From positions 434,001-498,000 of the forward strand of contig NZ_CP062159.1 in NCBI RefSeq assembly GCF_014844035.1: 64,000 nt of DNA, written 5' to 3'. Positions 26,948 through 36,079 of the stretch are shown one piece after another. The notes below the pieces were generated by a model that was not told the DNA's origin, ran no database searches, and saw only the letters and a program-made list of their open reading frames with translations. Numbering within the stretch: position 1 is the stretch's first letter; each line of letters starts with the position of its first letter. The stretch comes from Flavobacterium sp. MDT1-60 (GTDB lineage Bacteria > Bacteroidota > Bacteroidia > Flavobacteriales > Flavobacteriaceae). A program made the position numbers and the translations under genes.

Positions 26948-28348
26948 TTAGATTTCTGTTGAAATTGGCAATCTGCCGTCTTTTATTGCTTCCAGCATTT
27001 TAGTGTAATCCGCTTCGTTTTGATCTGCGTACGAAATTGAAAATCTCGCTATAGCATTGGCAAATTCGTTACTGTTGCCAATATAACCGGATAGTATCGA
27101 AGGGTCTCCTGTACGGGCGTGCGCTCTTGCAAGTGCCCATCCGCAGGCTTTTGCATAATCGGCCATGTTTTTGGCTTTCATAATTTCCAAAACCGGTTTC
27201 ACTTTTGCATCACGAAGCTGTCGGATATAGAAAAATTTATCCTGACTATCGTTTGTCCATCCTAAAAAAATATCCGACGCAGACTGCATCAACTTTTGTC
27301 CTCTGACAATTCGTTCGCCTTGATGGCTGTATTTACCTTTTGCTTTAACATGAGGCTCTAAAACGCTCTGTCTCGCCTCCTTAAACTGCAGGAAAATAGG
27401 TTCGCCCGTAGCCGACATCAATAAACTAATACCGCAAAGTGTTCCCACACTTCCAACTCCCACTATTTTGATGGCAAAATCGTGTAAAGCATATCGGCTT
27501 AGTAATACTTTTTTTTCGTCAGATAATGTTTCCATATATCTTTTATGAATAGTTACAGCTTCACTTTCAAGTCGCTGCCATTCTTTCCCTGTTGGATGAA
27601 AAATTAAAGGCGGATCATCTTTTATTCGGGCACGGGTACCTTCCTGATAAGTCATTTTAGCAAACTCCTTTTCATGAGCTGTAAATTCTGATGCTTTTTT
27701 TAATCTCTTCTGTTGAAATTCTTTTAGCTCTTCGTCGTCTCCTTTTTCAATAAGTTCGGCCAGATCAATATCAGCATACCAAATTTGAAGTGCTGATAAT
27801 TGACTATAATCTAACATGTTCCTTTTATAACTATCAGCAACATGCCAGGCAAATTCTTTGCAATTTTTACTCGAGAATTTTCTCCACCTTCCGGCAATTA
27901 CAAAACTTGATGCCAACCTTTTAAGATCCCATTCCCAAGGTCCCGGAAAAGTTTCATCAAAATCATTAATGTCAAAAACTAATTTTCGCTCGGGAGTTGC
28001 AAATCCGCCAAAATTCATCAGATGACAATCGCCGCAAAGCTGAAGATCAATTCCTGTATTTGGAGTATTTTCCAAATCAGCGGCCATAATTGCAGCGGCA
28101 CCCCTGAAAAAAGTAAACGGACTTTCCATCATTCGCCTGTATCGTAATGGTACCAAATTATCTATTCTTCCAATACTGGTTTTGATCAGAATGTCAATGG
28201 GATCCCGACGATTTTCCGGCGGATTCCATTCCTGCTGGGAAGAACGGGGCGTCGTTTTTCTGAACGCTGTACCTTTCGCATACCGTTCTGCTTTTGATGC
28301 CACCGGATCAAAAGAATTCTCAATGCTATGTTCGAATTCTTTGGACAT
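26948..28348 (-). CDS. DUF2252 family protein
   Basis: A 466-residue cytoplasmic protein without signal or membrane segments. It shows the DUF2252 hallmarks, a kinase-like fold: SPFTFFRGAAAIMAADL, LCGDCHLMNFGGFATPERKLVFDINDFDETFPGPWEWDLKRLASSF (resembling kinase catalytic and DFD-type metal-binding segments), VGVGSVGTLCGISLLMSA and FLQFKEARQSVLEP. The biochemical activity of this family is not settled. Its position within 11 bases of the DUF1254 gene and 18 of the DUF2092 gene makes it part of the sulfatase cluster. Confidence 0.88.
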   Translation of the reverse strand: MSKEFEHSIENSFDPVASKAERYAKGTAFRKTTPRSSQQEWNPPENRRDPIDILIKTSIGRIDNLVPLRYRRMMESPFTFFRGAAAIMAADLENTPNTGIDLQLCGDCHLMNFGGFATPERKLVFDINDFDETFPGPWEWDLKRLASSFVIAGRWRKFSSKNCKEFAWHVADSYKRNMLDYSQLSALQIWYADIDLAELIEKGDDEELKEFQQKRLKKASEFTAHEKEFAKMTYQEGTRARIKDDPPLIFHPTGKEWQRLESEAVTIHKRYMETLSDEKKVLLSRYALHDFAIKIVGVGSVGTLCGISLLMSATGEPIFLQFKEARQSVLEPHVKAKGKYSHQGERIVRGQKLMQSASDIFLGWTNDSQDKFFYIRQLRDAKVKPVLEIMKAKNMADYAKACGWALARAHARTGDPSILSGYIGNSNEFANAIARFSISYADQNEADYTKMLEAIKDGRLPISTEI

Positions 28349-28359
28349 ATAAATTGTTT

Positions 28360-29811
28360 TTATTTCACTTCTTCAGCATCGCCCATTTTCCAAACTTTAT
28401 CAAAAAATCCTTTTTCCGGACCATAGAAACGAGCCAGTAATTCAAATTTTCTCTTTGGATCTGTAGGCACCCAATTTGATTCTTTTCCTGCAGGAGCGGT
28501 AGCACCAAAATAAATATCCACAGAACCGTCTGCATTTTTTTGAAGTCCCGGAGTTGTAGAAGCACGACTAGAGTATTTCATTCCTAAAATCAAAGCATGA
28601 GTCTCACGGTCATAAGCCGTAACAGACCAATATAATTTTATTGGAACTTTTGCAGGCAAATGAAGCTTATACAATTTTGAACCATTAAATTCCTGCCCAT
28701 CTTTATCCTTAATTGTCATTAAATAATATTGACCTGTTCCTAGTTTTTTAGCACTAAAATAAGCCATTGAATAACTGATTGCCCTTTCATCAACAGGATA
28801 AAGATTAGGAGCCAGATAATTTGACATAATCGCTTTAACTACATCCTGAGAAGCAGGCAATGCCCAATTTGTTCCTTCATAAAATGGAGGCGTAAAGATT
28901 TTTTCATACTTGCTATCAATCCAGTGATGTGCATCTTTAATTGCTGCATTTAAGATTTCCTGCCTTCTGGCATCGGCCTGAAAAATTTTTCCTTTTTCAA
29001 TTCCGATAGTTTTTAACTGATCCAGCATTGCTAAGTCCCTTGTCAGCCAGGGTTCTCTTTGCACAAACTGATTTAGTACCTCAAAGAAATGAACGTTATA
29101 CGGAATAGTATTGCTAAACGGAACGTCAATCAAGTCAACAAACGCTGTTGGCGGTGGATTATCGGCCTCAGAAAGGGGGTATATTTTTACTTTTTTTCCA
29201 TACTCAACTGCTCTTTTTATATCATTTGGACTTCCGTCTGTTAAATTCGATCGAAGTATCGCAAAACCTGTGTAAGTAGAAGATTGAAGCGGAATATAAC
29301 CTATTGGTGGAACATCTTTATAATTGGGAGGTAAAATAAGATACTTACCGCCTTTGCCTTTGTCAAAACCTGCCGGGCCAAGATCTTCTATTGCAGTTTG
29401 CCAGCCGTCATCTAAACTTCCCGTTAAAGATGAGACGCCTTCAACTGGTGGAATTTCTAAAACTACGGGGCCTTGTCTGGTATCGTATAGCGGATTTATA
29501 TAAATTACGTCCGGATTTGGAGTTAACGTCTGATTCTTTGAACTAATAAGTCCTGACCAAAAAATAATCTGATTATAATCTCCTTTTGCTTTTAAAAGAC
29601 TTTCGTGCAGCAACTCCGAATTAACGGCAGGCATTCCCCAAATAACCGCTTCGATTGCACGATTGTAAACTATTTGCTCCTCAAAATCTGCAGGTTTAAA
29701 TACGGCTGTTCCTGTAGTATCAATAACTACGCTGGTTTCATTTATTTTTGTCGATTTAGTACAGGATACTAAAAAGCAAACTGTTACAAGTATTAAAATT
29801 CTTGATTTCAT
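28360..29811 (-). CDS. DUF1254/DUF1214-domain lipoprotein
   Basis: A 483-residue lipoprotein (LVTVCFLVSC). The DUF1254 part runs from YNRAIEAVIWGMPAVNSELL through TPNPDVIYINPLYDTRQGPVVLEIPP; the DUF1214 part is near the C-terminus with PIKLYWSVTAYDRETHALI, SSRASTTPGLQKNADGSVDIYFG and WVPTDPKRKFELLARFYGPEKGFFD. This two-domain arrangement is widespread but functionally uncharacterised. It lies 11 bases before the DUF2252 gene and 40 after the barrel gene, inside the leftward cluster. Confidence 0.88.
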   Translation of the reverse strand: MKSRILILVTVCFLVSCTKSTKINETSVVIDTTGTAVFKPADFEEQIVYNRAIEAVIWGMPAVNSELLHESLLKAKGDYNQIIFWSGLISSKNQTLTPNPDVIYINPLYDTRQGPVVLEIPPVEGVSSLTGSLDDGWQTAIEDLGPAGFDKGKGGKYLILPPNYKDVPPIGYIPLQSSTYTGFAILRSNLTDGSPNDIKRAVEYGKKVKIYPLSEADNPPPTAFVDLIDVPFSNTIPYNVHFFEVLNQFVQREPWLTRDLAMLDQLKTIGIEKGKIFQADARRQEILNAAIKDAHHWIDSKYEKIFTPPFYEGTNWALPASQDVVKAIMSNYLAPNLYPVDERAISYSMAYFSAKKLGTGQYYLMTIKDKDGQEFNGSKLYKLHLPAKVPIKLYWSVTAYDRETHALILGMKYSSRASTTPGLQKNADGSVDIYFGATAPAGKESNWVPTDPKRKFELLARFYGPEKGFFDKVWKMGDAEEVK

Positions 29812-29851
29812 ATCTTATTTTTTAATGATGAAAGAAACTTAAAGAAACGAC

Positions 29852-30682
29852 TTACGAACCTGGAAATATAAATGATACAACGGCTCTTAATCCCCAATCA
29901 GGTCTTATGTCTGAATGACCTACTATTGGTATTAGAGGCATAACTGCAAACTGCATCGTTTGATCTCCTAATTTTGTAATAGCTCCGACATTTGGACTCA
30001 GCGTTATTAGTGTTGTATTTCCTTCCCAATTTTGCGTAATTTCTGAAGTAATACCTAAACTTGCACCACTTTTATAACTATGTGTTAGAAATATTTGTGT
30101 GTAAAATTGATTAAAATCGGCTCGATCTTCATTTCCGGCCACGGACCAAATTTGATTGGCTAAAAAACCTATCGAAAGTCCTTTTCCCTGATGCATAACC
30201 AAGACACTTGGACCAATACCAAATTTTTCTGTTCCTAAAAATTTTTCAGTAGCTGTTGGTACTAAAAAAGCAGGACCAACTCCCAGGATAATCCCCTTGG
30301 TTTTAGGAGCAAAAAATGCCGTTACTGTTGCATCGCTTAAACCGAATTCATGTTTGTTTTCTCCCGTAACATCTTGTTGATCTACTACTGGCAGAATATA
30401 ACGTGTAATTAAATTCAAGTTATCACTCAATTTAAAAGGAATTACAGGCTGGATATTTATTTGATATTTTGAACCGTTATAGGGACCAATACCATAAGTT
30501 AGATTATTCTGTAATGGGACACTGATCAAACTTGCTACAGGATTGGCCAGTTTATCTGCCAACTCCTGCGCACTCGATCCGGATTTTGCAGGTTCTTCTT
30601 GTGCAAAAGCAGAAAAATTTAAAAGAAAAACAATTGCAATAAAAGAAGATTGAATTGAAATAGAATACCTTGGAAGTTTCAT
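29852..30682 (-). CDS. outer-membrane barrel protein (neuromedin U-type / MetA-like)
   Basis: A 276-residue protein with a signal peptide ending SAFAQEEP. Features such as LADKLANPVASLISVPLQNN, YGIGPYNGSKYQINIQPVIPFKL, WNLITRYILPV-like strands and PKTKGIILGVGPAFLVPTAT match proteins usually annotated as neuromedin U-like in bacteria, which are beta barrels of the MetA-pathway type. Length and strand periodicity support an outer-membrane location. A hairpin with a T run separates it from the HAD gene upstream, so expression may be uncoupled from that gene. Function unknown. Confidence 0.78.
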   Translation of the reverse strand: MKLPRYSISIQSSFIAIVFLLNFSAFAQEEPAKSGSSAQELADKLANPVASLISVPLQNNLTYGIGPYNGSKYQINIQPVIPFKLSDNLNLITRYILPVVDQQDVTGENKHEFGLSDATVTAFFAPKTKGIILGVGPAFLVPTATEKFLGTEKFGIGPSVLVMHQGKGLSIGFLANQIWSVAGNEDRADFNQFYTQIFLTHSYKSGASLGITSEITQNWEGNTTLITLSPNVGAITKLGDQTMQFAVMPLIPIVGHSDIRPDWGLRAVVSFIFPGS

Positions 30683-30723
30683 GATTATTTTCTTTTAAAA
30701 GATTTTTACCCATTCTTAAAATC

Positions 30724-30765
30724 AAAAAAGAAACAATTTCAGCAGTTAAAAATTGTTTCTTTTCA
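30724..30765 (-). terminator. terminator-like hairpin after the HAD gene
   Basis: Arms AAAAGAAACAATTT / AAATTGTTTCTTTT with a short loop and a T run on the minus strand, 20 bases after the HAD stop. Inside a one-direction cluster it could be an attenuator rather than a full stop. Confidence 0.7.
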
Positions 30766-30783
30766 ACACTAACTAACTAAAAA

Positions 30784-31800
30784 TTATTTAGTTGAAAATA
30801 TTGTTTTCCAATCGTCTTTCATACTGATTACATGATATTTGTATTTGGCAGCAGTATTTAAGGATAAATTATCTTTTTCCTGATAATTGTATTCTCTGAT
30901 AGAATCGTTATGGTTTACGATCATTTGAAACGAAGGGTATTTGCTTCCCTGAGAATACCTAAGCATAGCAAGATCTCCTGCTCCACCTTCGTTTCCACAG
31001 GCAAAAACAGGTCTTTGTCCAATATGAAGTTGTATTCCAACAGGTTTTCCTGCTTTGTCATCTAATAAGTCTAAAGCAGGCTCTCTTTTGATACTATTAG
31101 TTGCATCGTCAAATGTGTATTTGAAAGAAGTTCCAACTACCTGTTCTTTTGGGATTCCGTAGAAATCAGCTGATATTGCTCTTACTAATTCGATCGTTCC
31201 ACCCGTTACAATGAAAGTTTTGAAACCATTTGCACGCAAATAATTCAAAAGCTCCAATTGTGGCTGGTATCTGATTTGTTTTAAAGGAACATTTTTACCA
31301 GGATATTGGGCTCCGGCAAAAAACTCTTTTACAGAAGCTTCAAATTCATCTTCTGTCATACCGGTATGTGTTGCGGCAACTAGTCCAACTAATGCTTTTT
31401 CGCCTCCTTTTTCAAAGAAAGTTTTGTCTTTTTCTACAACCGCTTTAAAGGGCTGTTTTTGAGCTAAAGCAGGATTTGCTTCGACCATTTTTTTAACTCT
31501 GTAAAAAGCGAATAATTCCTGAACATAGGGTTTTTCAGCCCAAAGTGTTCCATCATTATCAAAAGTGGCAATTCTGTTTTCAATTGGAATAAAATCAGCA
31601 CTTCCTTCTTTTGTCACTTTTGTTACATAAGCTATAATATCACTTTTAAGTGTACCGTCGTTCCAGCTTGGCAGCGGGTCACTGCTATTCGCAACTACTG
31701 CTGTGCTGTCTTTAGGATTGACAGTTGTGGCATTTTCATTTTTTTTACATGAAACCAGTAAAAATAAAAATAGCGGGACTATATATGTATTTCTATACAT
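30784..31800 (-). CDS. HAD-superfamily phosphatase, lipoprotein
   Basis: 338 residues from the ATG at 31800 (MYRNTYIVPLFLFLLVSC, lipidated Cys18); an upstream TTG at 31845 is not needed. IATFDNDGTLWAEKP is HAD motif I with the nucleophile Asp, FKTFIVTGGTIELVRA motif II, and PVFACGNEGGAGDLAMLRYS the metal-binding end motif. The GNEGGAGD form resembles the phosphoserine-phosphatase-like branch. It is therefore a periplasm-facing phosphatase. It follows the arylsulfatase by 63 bases, a pairing that suggests work on phosphorylated or sulfated organic compounds, though that is inference. Confidence 0.85.
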   Translation of the reverse strand: MYRNTYIVPLFLFLLVSCKKNENATTVNPKDSTAVVANSSDPLPSWNDGTLKSDIIAYVTKVTKEGSADFIPIENRIATFDNDGTLWAEKPYVQELFAFYRVKKMVEANPALAQKQPFKAVVEKDKTFFEKGGEKALVGLVAATHTGMTEDEFEASVKEFFAGAQYPGKNVPLKQIRYQPQLELLNYLRANGFKTFIVTGGTIELVRAISADFYGIPKEQVVGTSFKYTFDDATNSIKREPALDLLDDKAGKPVGIQLHIGQRPVFACGNEGGAGDLAMLRYSQGSKYPSFQMIVNHNDSIREYNYQEKDNLSLNTAAKYKYHVISMKDDWKTIFSTK

Positions 31801-31818
31801 GATTTTGATTTTTAAATT

Positions 31819-31853
31819 AATGGAGCCTGAACTATGAGAATTCAAGCTCCATT
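31819..31853 (-). promoter_or_regulatory. intercistronic hairpin between arylsulfatase and HAD genes
   Basis: Arms AATGGAGC / GCTCCATT with a 19-base loop in the 63-base gap. No strong T run follows directly on the minus strand, so RNA processing or stability is as likely as termination. Confidence 0.5.
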
Positions 31854-31863
31854 TTGATTTATT

Positions 31864-33504
31864 TTATTTTTTCTTTGAAGTTCCTTGTCCGCTATTCAAT
31901 GCTTTTTGCATTTTAATTTGTTCCAGTGTTTCATCCATAATAGTGTAAGGAGAGAAACTTGGCGGAATAGAACGAGGTGGATATTCTCTAAACGTTCCTG
32001 CAAAATCTACTACGTCCTGAATCATTCCATAAGCTGAACCCACATGGTTTAGTACCCAGTCCCAATATGTATTTGAAGTTATATCAGCTCTTTCATAAGG
32101 ATCCTGATAAAGATTAAATATTTTTTGCAATCTCAATTTGGTGAACGGTTCTGCCCAAACCCCCATTGTTCCTTCTTTACGTTGTTCTGCAAAGACATAT
32201 TTATAATCTCCTTCACGTAAGCCAACCAGAAGTCCATCATCATCAGAATAAAAGAATTTATCTCTGGCGCTTTTTGCAGTACCACGTAATAAATTAGACT
32301 GATCAAAACCATCTAAATGTACTTTATAGGTATTACCATTTGCTTTATAACCTGTTAAGGTTTTTTTTACTAAATCTGGTTCACCTGCAATAGAAGCTAA
32401 TGTTGGCATCCAGTCGTTATGACTCATTAACTCATTAGTCACTTGGCCCGGTTTAATTACTCCAGGCCAACGTACTAAACAAGGAACTCTAAAGGCACCC
32501 TCCCAGTTGGTGTTTTTCTCAGAGCGGAATGGTGTCATTGCAGCATCTGGCCAGCTATTCATATGAGGTCCATTATCTGTAGAATAGACAACAATCGTAT
32601 TATCAGCAATACCAAGATCATCCAATACTTTTAGCAATGTTCCAACGGTAATATCATGTTCGATCATACCATCATTATATTCGCTGTCACCATGTGTATA
32701 TTTACCACGATTTTCAGCTCTCACATGTGTACGTAAGTGCATACGTGTACCATTCCACCAAACAAAAAATGGTTTTCCTGCAGCATTTTGTCTTTTGATA
32801 AAATCAATAGCTGCTGCAGAGGTCTCATCATCAACTGTTTCCATTCTTTTTTTAGTAAGAGGTCCGGTATCTTCGATTCTTTGTTTTCCAATTTTTCCAA
32901 AACGAGGATCAACAGTTCCGTCATCTGTATTGGTTGCAGTACATTTTAGCACCCCTCTTGGGCTATATTTTGCTAAATAAGCAGGATCTTTAGGGTAATC
33001 CGGCAATTCTGGTTCCTCCTCAGCGTTTAAGTGGTAAAGGTTTCCAAAGAACTCGTCAAAACCATTTACTGTTGGTAAATTTTCATTACGGTCTCCAAGA
33101 TGGTTTTTACCAAATTGTCCTGTAGCATAGCCTAAATTTTTCATGATACCACCTAGTGAAGGATCTAATTGGCTCATACCCATAGGTGCACCAGGATAAC
33201 CAACTTTAGTTAATCCGGTACGAATTCCATGTTGGCCTGTAACTAGTGCGGCACGACCGGCCGTACAACTCTGTTCTCCATAATATTGTAAGAAGCGTTC
33301 TCCTTCATTGGCAATTCTGTCAATATTAGGAGTCATGTATCCCATCAAACCGCTACTATAAGCACTAATATTACTTATCCCAATATCATCTCCCCAAATT
33401 ATTAGGACATTGGGTTTCTTGGTATTTTGCGCCTCAACTTGAAATCCCGTGAAGCCAACTAATGCAAAAAGTAATAATGCATTTTTAAATCTAATTTGTT
33501 TCAT
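31864..33504 (-). CDS. arylsulfatase
   Basis: 546 residues from the ATG at 33504, which gives a clean signal peptide (MKQIRFKNALLLFALVGFTG, ending VEAQ); an ATG at 33546 would add 14 residues before it. KPNVLIIWGDDIG gives the first metal-binding aspartates and SCTAGRAALVTGQ the CxAxR sulfatase signature, with Cys80 to be oxidised to formylglycine. YSTDNGPHMNSWPDAAMTP holds further metal ligands and FFVWWNGTRMH the active-site region. No formylglycine-generating enzyme lies in the window. It heads the leftward cluster with the HAD phosphatase and several DUF proteins, downstream of two palindromes. Confidence 0.92.
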   Translation of the reverse strand: MKQIRFKNALLLFALVGFTGFQVEAQNTKKPNVLIIWGDDIGISNISAYSSGLMGYMTPNIDRIANEGERFLQYYGEQSCTAGRAALVTGQHGIRTGLTKVGYPGAPMGMSQLDPSLGGIMKNLGYATGQFGKNHLGDRNENLPTVNGFDEFFGNLYHLNAEEEPELPDYPKDPAYLAKYSPRGVLKCTATNTDDGTVDPRFGKIGKQRIEDTGPLTKKRMETVDDETSAAAIDFIKRQNAAGKPFFVWWNGTRMHLRTHVRAENRGKYTHGDSEYNDGMIEHDITVGTLLKVLDDLGIADNTIVVYSTDNGPHMNSWPDAAMTPFRSEKNTNWEGAFRVPCLVRWPGVIKPGQVTNELMSHNDWMPTLASIAGEPDLVKKTLTGYKANGNTYKVHLDGFDQSNLLRGTAKSARDKFFYSDDDGLLVGLREGDYKYVFAEQRKEGTMGVWAEPFTKLRLQKIFNLYQDPYERADITSNTYWDWVLNHVGSAYGMIQDVVDFAGTFREYPPRSIPPSFSPYTIMDETLEQIKMQKALNSGQGTSKKK

Positions 33505-33733
33505 GATACTAAAATTTGTTAATAATTCTCTTGTACAAGTGGACATTATAAAATCAAAAAATATTTCTTACTAAATGCTAATCAAAAAAAACAGAAGCAG
33601 CTCGTTGCATTTTTTAAACTATGTTTAGAGTATTTTTTAGAAGGATTTGCAACAAGAATTTTCTTAACATTTAATAAGCATCTCAAAATTAGATAATAAA
33701 AAAAGGAAGACCCGCATTTAAAAGGACTGACAT

Positions 33734-33757
33734 TGTTTCATTTTATAACTTGAAACA
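33734..33757. promoter_or_regulatory. inverted repeat, possible operator A of the sulfatase cluster
   Basis: Arms TGTTTCA (33734-33740) and TGAAACA (33751-33757). It shares TTTCA...TGAAA with the palindrome at 33783-33810, and the two centres are 51 bases apart, about five DNA turns. Confidence 0.5.
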
Positions 33758-33782
33758 TTAAAAACATTTAAAATCGCTCTAT

Positions 33783-33810
33783 TAGGTTTCATTTTATAAA
33801 ATGAAACCTA
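33783..33810. promoter_or_regulatory. perfect 28-base palindrome, possible operator B
   Basis: A perfect palindrome with arms TAGGTTTCATTTTA / TAAAATGAAACCTA. No T run and few G-C pairs, so a DNA-binding site is more likely than a terminator. Confidence 0.55.
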
Positions 33811-33970
33811 TAAATTATTCAAATTAGCTGGTTAATTTTTTAATCTGATTTTTTGAAAATAAAAAGCGTAGAAAAAACACTTTTTAAAATTGTAATTTTT
33901 TTTAAACTTTTTTGTGAAGAAATTCTTTTTCGCAATAAAAAATCGACCTGTTACGATTTAGCTTTTGAGC

Positions 33971-34005
33971 AAAAAAAAAGCCATTCGACGCATCGAATGG
34001 CTTTG
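33971..34005 (-). terminator. pyk terminator
   Basis: Perfect stem AAGCCATTCGA / TCGAATGGCTT with CGCA loop, flanked by nine As that are Ts on the minus strand; 25 bases after the pyk stop codon. Confidence 0.9.
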
Positions 34006-34029
34006 TATATTATAATCTTAAAAAGAAAA

Positions 34030-35460
34030 TTATTCTATTTCAGAAACTCTCATGGTATTAACCATTCCTTTATCCTTAATTGGCATTGCAGCAAGATTGA
34101 TCAAATAATCACCTTTTACAACAAATCCTTTTTGTTTTGCGATTTCGTTAACATCAGTTACAGTATCATCTGTACTCTCATCTTTATCATAGAAGTATGA
34201 TTTCACTCCCCATAATAAATTCAATTGTGTTAAGATTCTTTTGTTTGAAGTAAACACCAAAATATGCGAAGATGGTCTCCAAGCCGAAATTTGGAAAGCT
34301 GTATAACCGCTATTTGTTAATGTACAAATTGCTTTTGCTTTGATTTCATTTGCTAATAAAGCTGCCTGGTGACAAACTGTTTTAGTAACAAAACGTTTTG
34401 TTTTAATTTGTGGTGTATTTTGCGGAACCTGAATTAGCGGAGAATCCTCAACAGCTTCACAAATTTGAGTCATTTTTTGGATTACTTGTACCGGATAATT
34501 TCCTGTAGCAGTTTCTCCAGACAACATTACAGCATCAGCTCCATCCATTACAGAGTTTGCAACGTCATTTACCTCTGCTCTTGTTGGAGTCAAACTTGTA
34601 ATCATTGTTTCCATCATTTGAGTCGCAACAATAACAGGAATTCTGGCTATTTTAGCTCTACGGATCAAATCTTTTTGTACCAATGGTACTTCATGAGCAG
34701 GAAGTTCAACTCCAAGATCTCCACGAGCTACCATTAAACCATCGCAATATGCTATAATTTTATCCATGTTATCAAGAGCTTCCGGCATTTCGATTTTAGC
34801 AATGATTGGAATTTTAACATCAGAATGCTTAGCGATCAATTCTTGTAAATCTTGTAAATCGCGAGGTGTCTTTACAAACGAAAGCGCGATCCAGTCTACT
34901 TTTTGTTCAATAGCAAAAATTGCATCTGCAATATCTTTTTCAGTTAAAGCTGGTAATGAAATTTTTGTGTTTGGAAGATTAACCCCTTTTTTAGATTTTA
35001 ATTCTCCACCCTGAATTACCTTAGCAACAACTTCTGTTTTTTTATCAGTAGAAATAATTTCGAAAATAAGTTTTCCGTCATCAAGCAAAATACGCTCACC
35101 CGGATTAACATCATTTGGGAAATTTTGATATTTCATGAATACTTTAGAAGCAGTTCCTAAAATATCTTCTGCAGTTGTAAATGTAATTAGATCACCATCA
35201 TGAACTACAGTTCCCTCTTCCATTACACCAACTCTAAGTTTTGGTCCCTGCAAATCTCCAAGGATTGCAGTTGTGTAACCAAACTCTTCGTTAAGGCCTC
35301 TAATAATATTAATTTTATCTTTTACTCCTTCGTAATCAGCATGCGAAAAATTGACTCTAAACACATTAACCCCTGCGTCGATCATATCCTTGATAATCTC
35401 TCTCGTACTACATGCAGGCCCTAGCGTAGCAACAATTTTGGTTTTCTTGTTTGTTAACAT
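34030..35460 (-). CDS. pyk: pyruvate kinase
   Basis: A 476-residue enzyme of normal length converting phosphoenolpyruvate and ADP to pyruvate and ATP. KIVATLGPACSTREIIKDMIDAGVNVFRVNFSHAD is the N-terminal start of the A domain; LGDLQGPKLRVG begins the B domain; PIIAKIEMPEAL carries the catalytic lysine and metal-binding glutamate of the pyruvate-kinase signature, followed by GLMVARGDLGVE. The C-terminal domain is the usual effector-binding part. It follows the IPExxxVDY gene by five bases, so the two are co-transcribed, and a strong terminator ends the unit. Confidence 0.96.
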   Translation of the reverse strand: MLTNKKTKIVATLGPACSTREIIKDMIDAGVNVFRVNFSHADYEGVKDKINIIRGLNEEFGYTTAILGDLQGPKLRVGVMEEGTVVHDGDLITFTTAEDILGTASKVFMKYQNFPNDVNPGERILLDDGKLIFEIISTDKKTEVVAKVIQGGELKSKKGVNLPNTKISLPALTEKDIADAIFAIEQKVDWIALSFVKTPRDLQDLQELIAKHSDVKIPIIAKIEMPEALDNMDKIIAYCDGLMVARGDLGVELPAHEVPLVQKDLIRRAKIARIPVIVATQMMETMITSLTPTRAEVNDVANSVMDGADAVMLSGETATGNYPVQVIQKMTQICEAVEDSPLIQVPQNTPQIKTKRFVTKTVCHQAALLANEIKAKAICTLTNSGYTAFQISAWRPSSHILVFTSNKRILTQLNLLWGVKSYFYDKDESTDDTVTDVNEIAKQKGFVVKGDYLINLAAMPIKDKGMVNTMRVSEIE

Positions 35461-35465
35461 TTTTT

Positions 35466-35954
35466 TTAAAAAATTAGATTGTTTTTTGATTTTATTTTAT
35501 TGGTATCCACAGCATATATTGCTGCAATACTTTCTATTGAATTTAATTGTTGCTGAATTTCTGAAAAATCGACAGCCTCATCGCTATTGTCTATTTTCAG
35601 GAAAAAATCTACCTTTTTGAATTCAGGAAGTAAATGAATTGTTGTCGAAACCTCACTTGTTTCATGAGAAAACAAATTCTGGAAATCATTCGTACTCACA
35701 GAAATGATTTCATTTTTATTCTGAATCAAATTCCAGGAAATGGCTTTTTCAGAATCATAGTAATAAAATCTGGAAAAATTTGCTTCGCCTTCCTTAGTCT
35801 GAGCATGGATCTCGTTTTTGCTCTTACTTAAGTTTATCGGAAGGTTTTTATTGATAAAATAGGCCAGTCTATAATCTTCTAATGAAGTATGAATTGCCAT
35901 TAAATAATAATCAATCTCGTCAAATTCGTCTAAATCCAATCTATGAATAGCCAT
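35466..35954 (-). CDS. IPExxxVDY family protein
   Basis: 162 residues from the ATG at 35954 (MAIHRLDLDEFDEIDYYLMAIHTSLEDYRLAYFINKNL); a TTG at 35969 is the only earlier start. LLPEFKKVDFFLKI is the IPExxxVDY-type motif that names this Bacteroidota family, near residue 115. It is a small cytoplasmic protein of unknown function regularly found just upstream of pyk, as here, with a five-base gap. The conserved linkage hints at a role tied to pyruvate kinase, but nothing in the sequence shows it. Confidence 0.85.
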   Translation of the reverse strand: MAIHRLDLDEFDEIDYYLMAIHTSLEDYRLAYFINKNLPINLSKSKNEIHAQTKEGEANFSRFYYYDSEKAISWNLIQNKNEIISVSTNDFQNLFSHETSEVSTTIHLLPEFKKVDFFLKIDNSDEAVDFSEIQQQLNSIESIAAIYAVDTNKIKSKNNLIF

Positions 35955-36079
35955 ATCATGAAAAATCAAGGTGTAAATATACTATTTCTAACGGAGCATC
36001 AATAGTTAAGATGTGCTTGTTTTTGTTAATTTATAAACGAAAACGTTATAGCTTTAAGAAAGTAACTGTATTTTTGTAG

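Larger units (their letters stand above)
33547..33970. other. AT-rich control region upstream of the arylsulfatase cluster
   Basis: About 420 bases without a convincing gene; the ORF that can be drawn rightward overlaps the pyk terminator and pyk itself. It contains two related inverted repeats, listed separately. Confidence 0.5.

Noticed and set aside
33853..34200. 115-codon plus-strand ORF left of and into pyk
   Set aside because: It spans the pyk terminator and the antisense of pyk; composition is not that of a protein and no start context is seen.
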